64,000 nucleotides of DNA from Cymodocea nodosa (taxonomy: Eukaryota > Streptophyta > Magnoliopsida > Alismatales > Cymodoceaceae): NCBI GenBank assembly GCA_036874045.1, contig CM072341.1, forward strand, positions 11,296,501 to 11,360,500. Direction: 5' to 3'. This document shows positions 45,961-56,764 of the stretch, piece by piece. The notes below the pieces were generated by a model. The model made no database searches, was not told the DNA's origin, and worked only from the letters and a program-made list of their open reading frames with translations. Positions within the stretch are counted from its first letter, which is position 1. Each line of letters starts with the position of its first letter. Position numbers and translations under genes: made by a program.

Positions 45961-47720
45961 TATGTCCATCTTGATCTACTTTGTTTCTAAATACCCAACT
46001 TGTTCCTATTATGGATTGATTTTCAGGTGGTGGAACTAGATCCCATACCTCATTTCTTATAAATTGATTTAGCTCATCTTGCATAGCTAAATACCAAAAT
46101 TCATCTTCTAAGGCATCTTCAATTTTCTTAGGTTCTAGTAAAGAAACAAATGAATAAGCACCACAAATGTTGACTACTGATGACCTAGTCCTAACTCCTT
46201 GATTAGGATTGCCTATTATCTGATCAATAGGATGAGATGAAGCATAACGCCAATTTCTATGTTGTTCCATATTTTCTATAGGTATGACATTATTTTCTTC
46301 TAAATTTTTATCATTCAAACTTAGATTTCTTATTCCGTCAGATAATCTATCAATTTCTCTGTCAACATCATTTGGTACTATTTTTGGAAGAATTTCTGAA
46401 TCAAAGTTTTCAGCATGTCTTAAATCCAAATGACAATTTTCATGAAATTTCACTTGTAGGGTTTCCTCAATGGTTTTTTTGATTTATTATAAACTCTATA
46501 TGCTTTACTTCTAATGGAATAACCAACAAAAATCCCTTCATCTGATTTGGCTTTAAATTTGTCTCTTCGTTCCTTAGTGTTTAAAATAAAACACTTACAG
46601 CCAAAGGGTTTTAGATAACTTATTTTGGAAATCCTGTTATACCATATATCATAAGGAGTTTTATCTAAAATTGGTCTTAGATGTACTCTATTTATAACAT
46701 AGCATGCTGTATGAACTGCTTTTGCCCAAAGAAAAAAGGGTAACTTATTCTCATTTAACATGGTTTTGAGCATTTCCTGAAGTGATCTGTTTTTACATTC
46801 TACTATCCAATTTTGTGAAGGAGCTCTTGGAAATGAGTACCTATGATCTATGTCTAATTCTTCACAAAAGGTGTCCATTTGATCATTATCAAATTCTGTA
46901 CCATGATCACTCCTAAGTTTTTGAATTTTAACATTTTGCTCATTCTGAACTTTATTACAGAATATCTTAAATATTTCAAAAACTTCAGTTTTATTAGCTA
47001 AAAAATAGACCCAAGTAAATCTAGAATAGTCATCAACTAGTACAAAAGCATAATGTTTACCTCCTAGAATAGTTGTTCTAGTAGGTCCAAATAAATCCAT
47101 ATGCACTAGTTCTAATACTCTTTTGCTTGTTATTTCATTTAAGCTTTTAAAGGATGTTTTATGTAATTTACCTTGTTGACACGCATCACACATAAACTCT
47201 TTCGAGTACTTAATACTAGGTAAACCTCTAACTAGATTCTTTTTAGACAACTTTTGTAATAATTTTAAGTTTGAGTGTCCTAGCCTTCTATGCCATAAAA
47301 TGACTTCATCTAATTTTGAAATTAAGCAAGCATTGTCTTTAATAATATTTGAAGGCAAATTTAGAATACAAACAGATCCTTTCTTGTATGCAGTGAATAA
47401 AATTTCGTTTGTAGTCATGTCCATAATTTTACAGGAATCTTTTTCAAAAATTACCCTGTAAATCTTCATTAAAACAGGAACACTCAATAAATTAAAACCT
47501 AAGTTTTCAACTAATAAGACATCATTTATAAAACATTTCTTAGTTACCTGAACCTTGCTAGACCCAAGGATATTTGTTTTGCTTTTATTTCCAAAGGTAA
47601 CTTGTCCGTTCTTGGTCTTTGTTATTTCTGTAAGTAATCGTATATCTCTAGTCATGTGGCTGGATGCTCCACTGTCCATTATCCATTTTGATTTGTGTAC
47701 CTACAAACCAGTCAAAAAGA
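45938..47720 (-). pseudogene. Element D protease and integrase, nearly open
   Basis: 46450-47679 is one open frame of 409 codons. It has protease DSGASSHMT, the zinc domain (LWHRRLGHSNLKLLQ and CDACQQGKLHKTSF, all four ligands present) and the integrase core with Asp (VHMDLFGPTR), Asp (RSDHGTEFDND) and Glu (WIVECKNRSLQ). The C-terminal part (IFVGYSIRSKAYRVYNKS) ends at a frameshift in a run of seven A near 46475. The frame continues at 45938-46453 (HPIDQIIGNPNQGVRTRSS; AMQDELNQFIRNEVWDLVPP). Only two single-base changes separate this copy from a continuous pol, so it is among the better preserved coding regions here. Confidence 0.9.
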
Positions 47721-49700
47721 GATTTTATCTCTTGGAACCCATTTTTGAGTGGGTCCAAGAATTTTAGAGAGAGTCATATCAAAATAATCCATATTTTTAG
47801 ACTTCAACTTATCTATTTTCTGATAATTATTTTTGTGTTTCTTTCTCTTAGTGTTATAATTATCAAAACATTTATCTCCATGTAAACCAAAGTTGAAATT
47901 TTCATTTCTGACATTATTTGATTTCCAATATCCGATATTCTTTAAATATGAAGAAAATTGATCAAGAATATTAAAATTCTCAAATGTCTTAGCTTGATTC
48001 TTCTGAAGATTTCTTTTGAAATTCTTGCATCGTGTGCTATCATTTATATGTTGCATTTCATCAATTTGCACATATTTTTCTCCCTTTTTGATTACACACG
48101 GAATAGTTTTTCTCTTACTATTCTTAGTATTGGAAATAAAGACATTATTTTTAGCAGTACCATCATGCAATATATAATTTTCAGAAGATGCATCGTGTAA
48201 ACCAATACCATGTTTTTCTACATTTGATATTTTACTACTAAGTTCATTTGTTAAAGTTTGACTATTATTCCATTTACTTAATATAGCCTTTTGATCGCAG
48301 ACTTTAATCTTTAACACATCAATTTTTGAATTTAAATCAGTAATAGTCAGTTCTAGTTTTTCAATTTCACAGATCATTTTCTTCTTATCAGCAATTAAAT
48401 TTTCACAATCAGCATGCAATTTTCTTTCTATAGCAGTGAACTTTAAAATTTCCTGTGCATGCCTTTGATTTTCTTCTTTAAATTTATTCAACGTACAGTT
48501 CAGAAAATCAATCTTATTTTTAGATTCATCTAGCATTTTCCTAGTGTCCTTTCTTTCTATTTTGACTTTCTTATATTTTCTGGCCAGTCTATTGTATTCA
48601 ACAAGTAATCCATCAAAACTATCAAAATTAGCATTTTGATCAGAGGATACCTCACTGGATTTTGCCATAAAGCAGACATTTGCTAGATTTTCTTCTGAAT
48701 CTGATGTTGATGAGGATTCATTGTCTAATGTTGAATCCTTTGTTTCTTCACTTTGTGAAGCTGAAGAGTCATCCCATATCATTTTAAGCGCCCTTCTCTT
48801 TCTGAATTTCTTATTCCTGAAATTCCTCCTCGAATTCTTCTTATCTTTGTTGAGAGGACAATCAGTTTGAAAGTGACCCGACCTGTTGCACTTGTAGCAT
48901 ATACTTTTGTCTTTCGTGAATGACTTCTTCTCCATATCTCCAGATGTCTTTGCTAACCTGAAGTTCCTGCGTTTCTTCAATAGATTTCTAAATTTTCTAG
49001 TCAACAACAATAAATCATCGTTAGAATCACTAGTGACTTCTGAGACTTTATCAGCCTCAAAAGCCAGATCCCTTCTAGGATTTTTCCCTTTTGGATCTAA
49101 ATGTTGTACTTCATAGGCTGTTAGATTTCCTATGAGATCATCGAGAGTATATGTATTTAAGTCTTTGGACTCTTCAATAGATGTTGTCTTTTGAGCCCAA
49201 ATTTTAGTTAAAGATCTAAGGATCTTTCTTACCAAGTCTTTTTCCTCGAATTTCTTGCCTAAAGATTTTAATGAATTTACAATCTCAAGAAAACGGGAAA
49301 ACATGTTAGAGATACATTCATTTTCGTGCATTTTAAAAAGCTCATATTTATGTACTAACATATTGATCTTAGATTCCTTGACCTGATTAGTACCTTTGTT
49401 GGCAACTTCTAATGCATGCCATATCTCATATGTAGTTTGATATGCAAAAACTTTATTAAATTGATCATGAGATAAAGCACAAAACAAGATGTTTAAACCT
49501 TTAGCATTCAGTGTCATTCGCTCCTTTTCATCAAAAGTCCAAGTATCATATGGAGTCGTAACTAACACTATAGGATTGCTAATTATATGCCATAATTTGA
49601 AATCGATTGATTGAAAAAATACTTTCATCCTATATTTCCAGTAGCTATAATTGCTACCTTCAAACATAGGAGGACGATTAGTGGTCTATCCTTCAGTCAT
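47712..49700 (-). pseudogene. Element D gag (long, nearly intact)
   Basis: The open frame of 651 codons begins at 49667 (MFEGSNYSYWKYRMKVFFQS). The expected start lies about 50 bases upstream in the leader, where a TAG (near 49688) interrupts a readable MTEG...TNRPPMFEG context. It has a capsid region, then the zinc knuckle CYKCNRSGHFQTDC near 48860-48900, a basic patch (RRNFRNKKFRKRRALK), an acidic Ser-rich stretch and a long predicted coiled coil. The end is GPTQKWVPRDKISF then TGA at 47712. It is longer than the A and B gags, mainly in the coiled coil. After the stop, CTGGTTTGTAG precedes the protease frame. Confidence 0.9.
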
Positions 49701-49814
49701 AACTAAGATTTCAGAATTATCCATTTTAAACAGATGATTCCAAGTAAATGACAGGAAAAACCAATTCCTAAATAGAGAAATGAAGGCTTTTGAATGCTTT
49801 AAACAGTTTAAAAT

Positions 49815-49826
49815 GCTCTGATACTA
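49815..49826 (-). other. Primer binding site of element D
   Basis: The minus strand reads TAGTATCAGAGC beside the 5' LTR, one base off the copia initiator tRNA-Met site (TGGTATCAGAGC). Confidence 0.8.
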
Positions 49827-49828
49827 GT

Positions 49829-51049
49829 TGTAAGATCGTCTGTATCACAAGAGGGGGGGTGAATTGTGTCTTTAGTAATTAAACTAGCGGATAAAACAAG
49901 AGCACAAAACACTCGTAAATGAAATTCTATTCTTTTATTTCAAGACAGAATTTACAATATCTTTTCAGCTCAATTCCCTTCTTGACAGTTTTGATACAGT
50001 AATTTTTGATATACAATTCAAATAGGAAAATAAAGCTCTTTTTCAAAACTAATTTTGAATTGTATAAAACCTGATCTTTATGCACACAGCTCTTTTCTTT
50101 CTCTTTGCTCAGCTTCTATATCTCTTCTACTCCAGTTGTCGAATTTCCAGACTTCTTGCATTTGCAACTCCTTCTCTAAAATTGCTTGGAATTTCGAACT
50201 TCTTTTGATGTTGGAGAACTTTTCAGAATATGAATATTCAAACTTAACTTTTCAGTTAGTGATCTAGATTGAATATTCAGACTTGGTTTTTGAGATTAGG
50301 ATCCTCTGTTGTAATGTAGCTCGTACTCTCTATTTGTAGTCGAACTCTATTGTCTTTCACGTTGAGCATGTTCATCCACTTGATCCACAATCCATAATCC
50401 ATAATCCACGTACTAATTTTCTCTTTAATCCAAATTACTTTCTATTTAAATTTCCACTTTCTTCACTAACAATCTGAGTTTCCACGATCTCCACTCGTAG
50501 ATTCACCGAAATTTTATCTTCCTGGAGTCTTGTAGAATATCTTCTAAGTCTTCGATTTAGTCGAACATTTATCCTTTAACTCCTGTCAAAACTCGAACAC
50601 TTATCCTTTAACTCTTCGAGTTCTTGCACCTGCAAAATATGTGACTAAACAAGGAAACTTATCTGTTCATTAGTCCTTTTATAAAACTCGAACAGTTATC
50701 TATCTATGCATATAAAAACTCGAACAGTTATCTAACTATTCGATTTTTCATTACCGAACGCACATGGAAAACACGTGACAACTTAAAACATTAAAAACAC
50801 ACGTGCGGATAACTTAACTATACGAGTTTTTAACATAAAGTATTCGACAAAAATGAAATGTTAACTATTCGAAAGTTTAACTATTGCAAATCAAGCTCTT
50901 TGAAAATCTTTAATTCATCCGACATAAAAAATGAAACTTTCCGATAATCTGTTAACTATTATACTTAGAGAAATATACTTAGAGAATATTATGTAGACTT
51001 ATTTAAATATGTTAATAAAGCATATATCATCAAAATTAAATACCTAACA
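49829..51049 (-). repeat. 5' LTR of element D
   Basis: It runs from TGTAAGATCGTC to CCTAACA and differs from 41370-42589 by scattered single-base changes. CACGTG lies at 50773-50778. The open frame 50055-50267 is the LTR segment also seen at 17180 and 41547. Confidence 0.95.
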
Positions 51050-51570
51050 ACACTTAAGCATAAATCTTCATCCCAATTTCTAGTTGGTCTCCAATAATAT
51101 AATTTTTTAGGAATGGTCAAATTTTTATCAGAAAATATTAAAGCTGACCCACAATTTTCAGTTGGTACTTCAAATCTATTAGGCTTTCCTATATTCCATT
51201 CTTCTTTGGTGATAAGATTTCTAATCAAAATGTTGGGTAACAAAATTGCATACCTTGGTCTGGTTCTGTATATAATTAATCATTCATCCATCCCTATAAT
51301 ATGATCTATTCCCTCTAATGTATTGGGTGGAATTCCAGTAGTTTCTTCCATATTCAGATATTCATAGCAAATTGAACTACGATTAAATGACTTCCAGAAA
51401 AATCCATCTCTAACCTTAGTCATTTTTGCAGCTTGTAGTCCATGAAAATATTTTTCTTTGACACAGTCTTTGATTTCCTTTGATACACAACACAATCTGC
51501 ATAGATCTTTACCTGACAGGTTACTTAGTACTTTCCTCAGTGCATCTAGTGGTAATTTCATCAATTCCAT
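51050..51570 (-). pseudogene. F-box protein frame, 5' part
   Basis: F-box proteins link substrates to SCF ubiquitin ligases through Skp1. From the ATG at 51570 the frame begins MELMKLPLDALRKVLSNLSG and continues KDLCRLCCVSKEIKDCVKEK. This is a clear F-box helix set at residues 5-45 with the usual LP at the start and L-R-V-C-K spacing. The open part ends at a TGA near 51283 where Trp is plausible, then continues in frame (RNLITKEEWNIGKPNRFEVP) to the D insertion at 51049. With the 3' part it spans about 281 codons with two in-frame stops and no intron. It sits between gypsy gag and the gypsy 3' region in the same orientation. Confidence 0.7.
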
Positions 51571-51879
51571 CTGTTGTGATTTTGTATAACATAAACAAAA
51601 ATTAACAGAGACAAAATTAACATAGCTACTTCACACCCTTGTGGAGTTAGGTCATAACTTAACGGACTAAGTTCGTTGAGTTAAGTAATAACTCTACGAT
51701 ACTACTAATTATAATTAAAGTTACACACATTTCTTTTTTATATTTTTCTACTTACTATATTATACATAGTTACTTCAGTTATACTATTTCATTCAGCTAC
51801 CCTCTTAGAGGAGGTATCAATTTCATTAACAGTTCTATTGACAATCCTCTAGTAGGTCTAACTTCCATTGATTCCTTCT
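51571..51879. other. Spacer between the F-box frame and gypsy gag
   Basis: It has no ORF. It holds one GAGTTA dyad set (51650-51700, including CGTTGAGTTA) and, beyond the gag stop, a decayed continuation rich in stops. Protease would be expected here in a complete gypsy element and is not seen. Confidence 0.45.
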
Positions 51880-53009
51880 GTCTAGGGGGGTATATTTCTA
51901 TTTATATTTTGATTTTGAATTGCAACATTTCCAAATACAAGATCTAGATGATTGTTTAATTGTTGGATTATCTTTTCTAATTTCTCTATTTTAGATCCTT
52001 GTTCAATTAAAGCTTCATAACTTATATTTTTGTCATTTATATTTTCTCCTCCCTGGAAATTATTATTTCTCCAAGATAAATTCAGTTGATTTCTCCAATT
52101 AGGGTTATAAGAATTTCCAAAGTTATCTTTCTGGTTTCTAGCATAAATAATATCTAGATCATTAACGTTTGCATTCTTTTCTACTAGCTTTTGATTTAAT
52201 GATAACTCTTCTATTTTCTTTGTTAATTTAACTTCAAGCATAGTGCTTGAATCTATTTCATGCATTCCCCTTGGCAATATTCTTTTATCTGTAATAGCTT
52301 TAGCTGAGTTTTCCCACTATGTAGTTCTTTTTGCAAAGTTTTGTAAATATGTCCATGCTTCTTCACTACACAGTTTTAAAAATCCATTCTGACAAGTAGA
52401 TTCTAATAAAGATTTTGTTGAAACATCTATGCCTTCATAAATTATACCTATTAATTGTGCTTTACTCATTGCATGATGTGGACATTGAGTTAGTAAATCT
52501 TTAAATCTTTCAAAATATTTCTAGAATGATTCTCCTTGTTTTTGGCTACACATTAATATTACCTTTTTCTTTTTAATCGTTTGATGTATTGGATAATATT
52601 TTTCCAGAAAAACAGAGCAAAATTCAGTCCATGTAGAAATTGAATAAGGTGATAGAGTATATAACCATCTCTTAGCTGTGTCTTTTAAAGCAAAAGAGAT
52701 ATATCTAAGTTTAATAGCATCTATACTCATGTTCGGCATTTTCATCATTTGACAAACTTCATTAAATTCTCTAAGGAAATAATAGGCATCCTCTCTTTCT
52801 AATCTATGAAAATGTGGCAATTGACTAATATAATTAGATTTCAATTCAAACCCATCTCCCTCAAAGTTTGGCAATCGAATACATGAAGGTTCATCAACTA
52901 ATTCAGGATACAAAATTTTCCCTAATGGTTTCTCTACTAGAGCAGCCATATCTTCGTTCTCTTTTAAAGAAAGGTTAGCTACACCCATATGGATTTCGTT
53001 AAAGTCCAA
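51880..53009 (-). pseudogene. Ty3/gypsy gag, Athila/Tat type (broken)
   Basis: 52521-53009 carries the retrotransposon gag domain, with RYISFALKDTAKRWLYTLSP and STWTEFCSVFLEKYYP. After a TAG (near 52520) it continues in the same frame with KYFERFKDLLTQCPHHAMSK and IIYEGIDVSTKSLLESTCQN. After another TAG come RGMHEID...TMLEVKLTKKIEEL and a C-terminal helix (51882-52277). The order FALKDxAKxWLY, CPHHGI, RGMHEVD, NPNWRN is that of Athila/Tat gags. No zinc knuckle is seen. The frame may begin slightly upstream of 53009. Confidence 0.88.
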
Positions 53010-53740
53010 TTCAGAAAATTTTTCAATATGCCTCTGTGTTGAATAATCCTGTGTAGGTGTTCTTACTAATCATTTAGTACTAGGAGAACAAATCCATGTG
53101 CTCATAAACTCTTAACATAAAGTAAAATAGCAGAAGATTAATTACATACCAGTCTGAAGCTTTATATTCAGTAAATAGTTGTTAACGGATGAAGTTGAAT
53201 CAGCTGCTTCTCCTTCCAGTTCCCCAATGAATTTCCTTTTCTTCCACAAGTGTTGATAACTCGTAAATAACATTCTGTTCTATATTTATAATGCACGTAT
53301 ATAAAGCAAATGAATCTCGTTGCAAGAACGTGTCTTGTAACGTGCAGTGTAGTTCCTATTTTTATGGGTACGTGTGCCATTTCTAATTTCAAATTTTCAG
53401 TAACCGCTAAACCGACGAAGTTTCGTTTGTGGCTAAAAGAATAACCATTTAGCTTAATCCACAAACTAACCTCGTTGAGTTATAGTTAACTCAACGGACT
53501 AGCTTCGATTACTATTGCTAACTCCACGAACTAACTTCGTTGAGTTACAAATAACTCAATGGAGTGACCTTATATTATATTATTGACCTCGTGGAGTTAC
53601 GGTTAACTCAATGAACTTACTTCGTTGAGTTAACACTTAGCAAATTTCTAAAACTTACTCCTCGTATTAACTTCCATATTTTTTTCTCTCCTGCATTTTG
53701 TCAACTTAAATAAAGTTAAATACATGTCATCATTGTAGTG
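53010..53740 (-). repeat. Gypsy leader and LTR-like sequence
   Basis: 53170-53640 resembles, in order, the right half of the gypsy LTRs: a TTCTTCCACAAGTG stretch, then several AACTCAACGGAC/TCGTTGAGTTA dyads. It is diverged. A clear PBS is not visible. The open frame 53168-53464 lies in this sequence and has no recognisable product. Confidence 0.45.
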
Positions 53741-54420
53741 TTCTATTGCAAGTGCATAGTGTATATTGTATTTGTATGCAAGTATAGGTTGATCCCACAA
53801 AGATTGAGTAAGAATTGTGTACTATTCTGATTTTTATATTAGAGTTTATGTGTTCAATAAGCACTCCGTTGAGTTACAGTTAACACAACGGACCTAGTTC
53901 GTGGAGTTATGGCTAACTCAACGGACTAACCTTGTGGACTTAAGTTAACTCCACGAGCCTATCTTTACAGTTAAATATTGCTATTTATAGAGGAATTCGG
54001 CTAACCATTGGGCGGTTCCACAGATTGTAAATAACATCAATTAAGTTGTTTAATGCTAGTTAATATTAGATTTATCATTAAGCAACACTAACATTCAGAT
54101 ATTTCAAACAGTAACCATTAAAATCTTTAAGTATTTGGAACGAATCAATTTCAGTAAACTGTAAAACTATTTTCTATTTTCTAAATCAAACAAACATAAA
54201 ACATTCACAATACTAACAATGATAACATTAATCATGATACAAAACAAACAATACAACACTTAAGTACTAAATATAAACACAGATAATTTGTTGTTTTTGG
54301 TATTTTTGTTTTGATATGTTTATGAAGATGAATGAAAGGTGAAATGTAAAAGTCTCTATCGATAGTAAAAACTTCTATCACTACATGCGATGCGGTTACA
54401 CCGCTAAAAACTTAATCACT
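53741..54420 (-). repeat. Ty3/gypsy-type LTR copy 4, ended by element E
   Basis: It matches copies 1-3 from GCAAGTGCATAGTGTATATTG to AAAAACTTAATCACTTA, where the others continue CAATCTTGCCTCC. At 54421 it changes abruptly to the element E leader. Confidence 0.75.
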
Positions 54421-54502
54421 TAACTTTCTTGATTTAAGGCTCAAGTTGTTTTAAAGTTTTTAGACTGTTTAAAATCAAATAGGTTGAAAATTCTAAGGTA
54501 AG

Positions 54503-56752
54503 ATGGCTACTGGAAATGGTAATTTTTCGTTATATGAAGGTCAAAATCTTAATCGTCCTCCTTTATTTGATGGAATACATTTTGAATATTAGAAATATAG
54601 GATGACTATTTTTCTTTAAAGTATAGATCATAAGTTGTGGTTCATGATTTCTAAACCATATACTCCATTATCTACCCCTTATAATACTTGGACAATTACT
54701 GAAAAAGAAAATGAAACTCTGAATGTTAAGGGCTTAAATATTTTATTTTGTGCATTGAGTTATGAACAGTTCAGTAAAGTGTTGGCATATAAATCTACTT
54801 ATGAGGTGTGACATGCATTAGAAGTTTCACATAAAGGTACTTCTCGAGTTAAAGAGACTAAAATAAACATGTTAATTCACAAGTATGAACTCTTTAAGAT
54901 GCATGAAGACGAAAGTATTTCTGAGATGTTTTCCAGATTTCTTGATATCATAAACTCTTTAAAATGCTTAGGAAAGAATTTTGAACAGAAGGATTTGGTG
55001 AGGAAAATTCTCAGATCCCTAAGTTCTAAATGGTCTCAGAAAGTAACATCAATAGAGGAATCACGAGATTTAAATGTTTATATCATGAATGAACTTATAG
55101 GAAACTTAACAGCTTATGAAGTTCAATTAAATGAATCACTAAGTCACAACGAACCAAAAATGAAGAAAGAAATAACATTTGAAATTAATTCAGATTCTGT
55201 TATATCTACTGATTATGATGAGGATTTGATTTTGCTGACTAGGAAATTCAAAAAAGCATGGAAAGCTAGGAAATAGCGAAGGAATAGAAATGACAAACCC
55301 TCAACGTCAAAATCACTAAATTACAACAATTCTTCATCCAGAAAGTATGTATGTTACAACTGTAAGAAACCTGGACATCTTTCTCTAGATTGTCCTATAA
55401 AGAAAAATGAAAAGCAAAGTAGGACAAATCAGAAGAAGACGACTCAGAAAACTCAAAAAAAGTTTTACAAGAAAAAGGCTTTGAAGGTCACTTGGGATGA
55501 CACGTCTGAAGAGTCTGAATCTGAGGAATCATCATCAAAATCTTCACATTCAAAAGGAGAACAAGAGTTAGAAGACGTTGCTCATGTGTGCTTCATGGCA
55601 GATGAGTCTGAGGTAATATTTGATCTTGAAAGTCATTCAGATTTTAACTTTGATGAATTATTATGTGCTTATCGTACATTATTACAAAAACTTAAAGTTT
55701 GTAAACTAGAAAATAAGAATATTAGAAACTCTTTATCCATTGTGGAAGAAGAAAATTGTTTCCTATCTACTACTTTAGAAAAGTTTAAATGTGATAATGA
55801 AAATCATGGTAGAGATTTGCATAAATTTAGATTTAATGATTGTGTCTTGCATGAACAAATACAGAATACAAATGCTGAAAAATTAAAGATAGAATCTGAA
55901 AATGAAATGTTGAGAAATAATATAAATGAACTTGAATTAGAGATAGATAAATTAAAACTGAGAGAGCTAGATTTAAATTCTGCCATTGAGAAATGGAATT
56001 TAAGTCAAACTAAGTTAGACAAACTAACTAGTACCCCTGCGGTGTCATATAAATTTGGCTTTGGATTTGATTATCCTGAATCTCAAGCCAATAAAGGATT
56101 TATTAGTTGCAGTTCAAGTAAATCTAAGATTAAAATTCCTTTTATCATGAAATAAGGTAATAAATATGTAGAAGTAGGTACTTCAAGGGATGAATCATGT
56201 AGTAATAATAAAAATCAATGTGATTTGTCAAATTGTACTTCTAACATGACTATTAATGTTTCTAAAAATCTTGTTTCTTGTTTTGGAAATTCAGTTTCTA
56301 ATGTACCTAAAATTTCAGGCAATTGTAGTAAACTGAAAATTTAGAAACCCAAGCATGTAATTCAAAACACTGGTGTTAGACCAATTACTCATTCTGCATG
56401 TGATAAATCTGAAAATTCTTGTGTAGAAAAAGATTTTGTATGTACGGAAAATGTTAATACTAGTACAAAATTTTGGTATGAACTCACTGAAATGTATGAG
56501 CATGACCAAAATAAATTAACATCTGATAAAAATCGGTTTGGTCTTGGTTATACTACATCTAAAAACAAAAAGAATGATTATAAGAGCAATAATGCTATAA
56601 GTAAGTATGATGTTAAAAATAAGTCTATAGTACTTACATCTAATAAGAATGTAAATGATAATGTTAAACTATTTTTAAACAAAAAGAAGAAATATGCGTT
56701 TAATGAACTTGGTCCTCAACAACATTGGGTACCAAGAAAAAGTTTTTCTTAA
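54503..56752 (+). pseudogene. Element E gag (broken)
   Basis: From the ATG at 54503 (MATGNGNFSLYEGQNLNRPP) to the TAA at 56752 the frame spans 750 codons. Capsid motifs include LNVKGLNILFCALS and MFSRFLDIINSLKCLGKNFE (54869-55276). The zinc knuckle CYNCKKPGHLSLDC (about 55347-55388) is intact. The acidic Ser-rich stretch and long coiled coil occupy 55481-56155, and the end is NELGPQQHWVPRKSFS. Stops near 54591, 54617, 54809, 55274, 56153 and 56342 break it; several replace Trp or Gln. The stop is followed by TTTGTTTTGCAG and then the protease frame, which here is in phase with gag. Confidence 0.9.
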
Positions 56753-56764
56753 TTTGTTTTGCAG
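56738..56764 (+). promoter_or_regulatory. Gag stop followed by acceptor-like TTTTGCAG (gag/protease junction, element E)
   Basis: TAA (56750-56752) is followed by TTTGTTTTGCAG and GAGG. It is the best acceptor-like match of the four elements. Function is inferred. Confidence 0.45.

Larger units (their letters stand above)
41370..51049 (-). mobile_element. Element D: Sirevirus with env-like 3' ORF, inserted in the F-box frame
   Basis: It has LTRs at 41370-42589 and 49829-51049 (1,220 and 1,221 bases, nearly identical) and a perfect ACACT duplication at 41365-41369 and 51050-51054. Minus-strand order is PBS, gag, protease, integrase, first half of RT, env-like 3' ORF, PPT. The RT thumb and RNase H are missing. 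LTR similarity and a nearly unbroken gag make it younger than A or C. Confidence 0.95.
38956..54420 (-). mobile_element. Ty3/gypsy (Athila/Tat type) interior: gag present, pol absent, F-box frame in its place
   Basis: On the minus strand, from right to left, it has LTR-like DNA, gag (51880-53009), a short spacer, an F-box frame (51570 down to 41040, interrupted by element D), 3' non-coding DNA with two Athila/Tat-like purine phrases, and a PPT and 3' LTR at 36956-38955. No protease, RT, RNase H or integrase can be read. Without D the interior is only about 5 kb. The 5' LTR is poorly defined and damaged by element E. Confidence 0.65.

Noticed and set aside
53130-53160. GTATGTAATTAAT on the minus strand as a splice donor for a gene with the F-box frame
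   Set aside because: A similar phrase at 40425-40440 lies in gypsy 3' DNA, and no coding exon can be joined to either.
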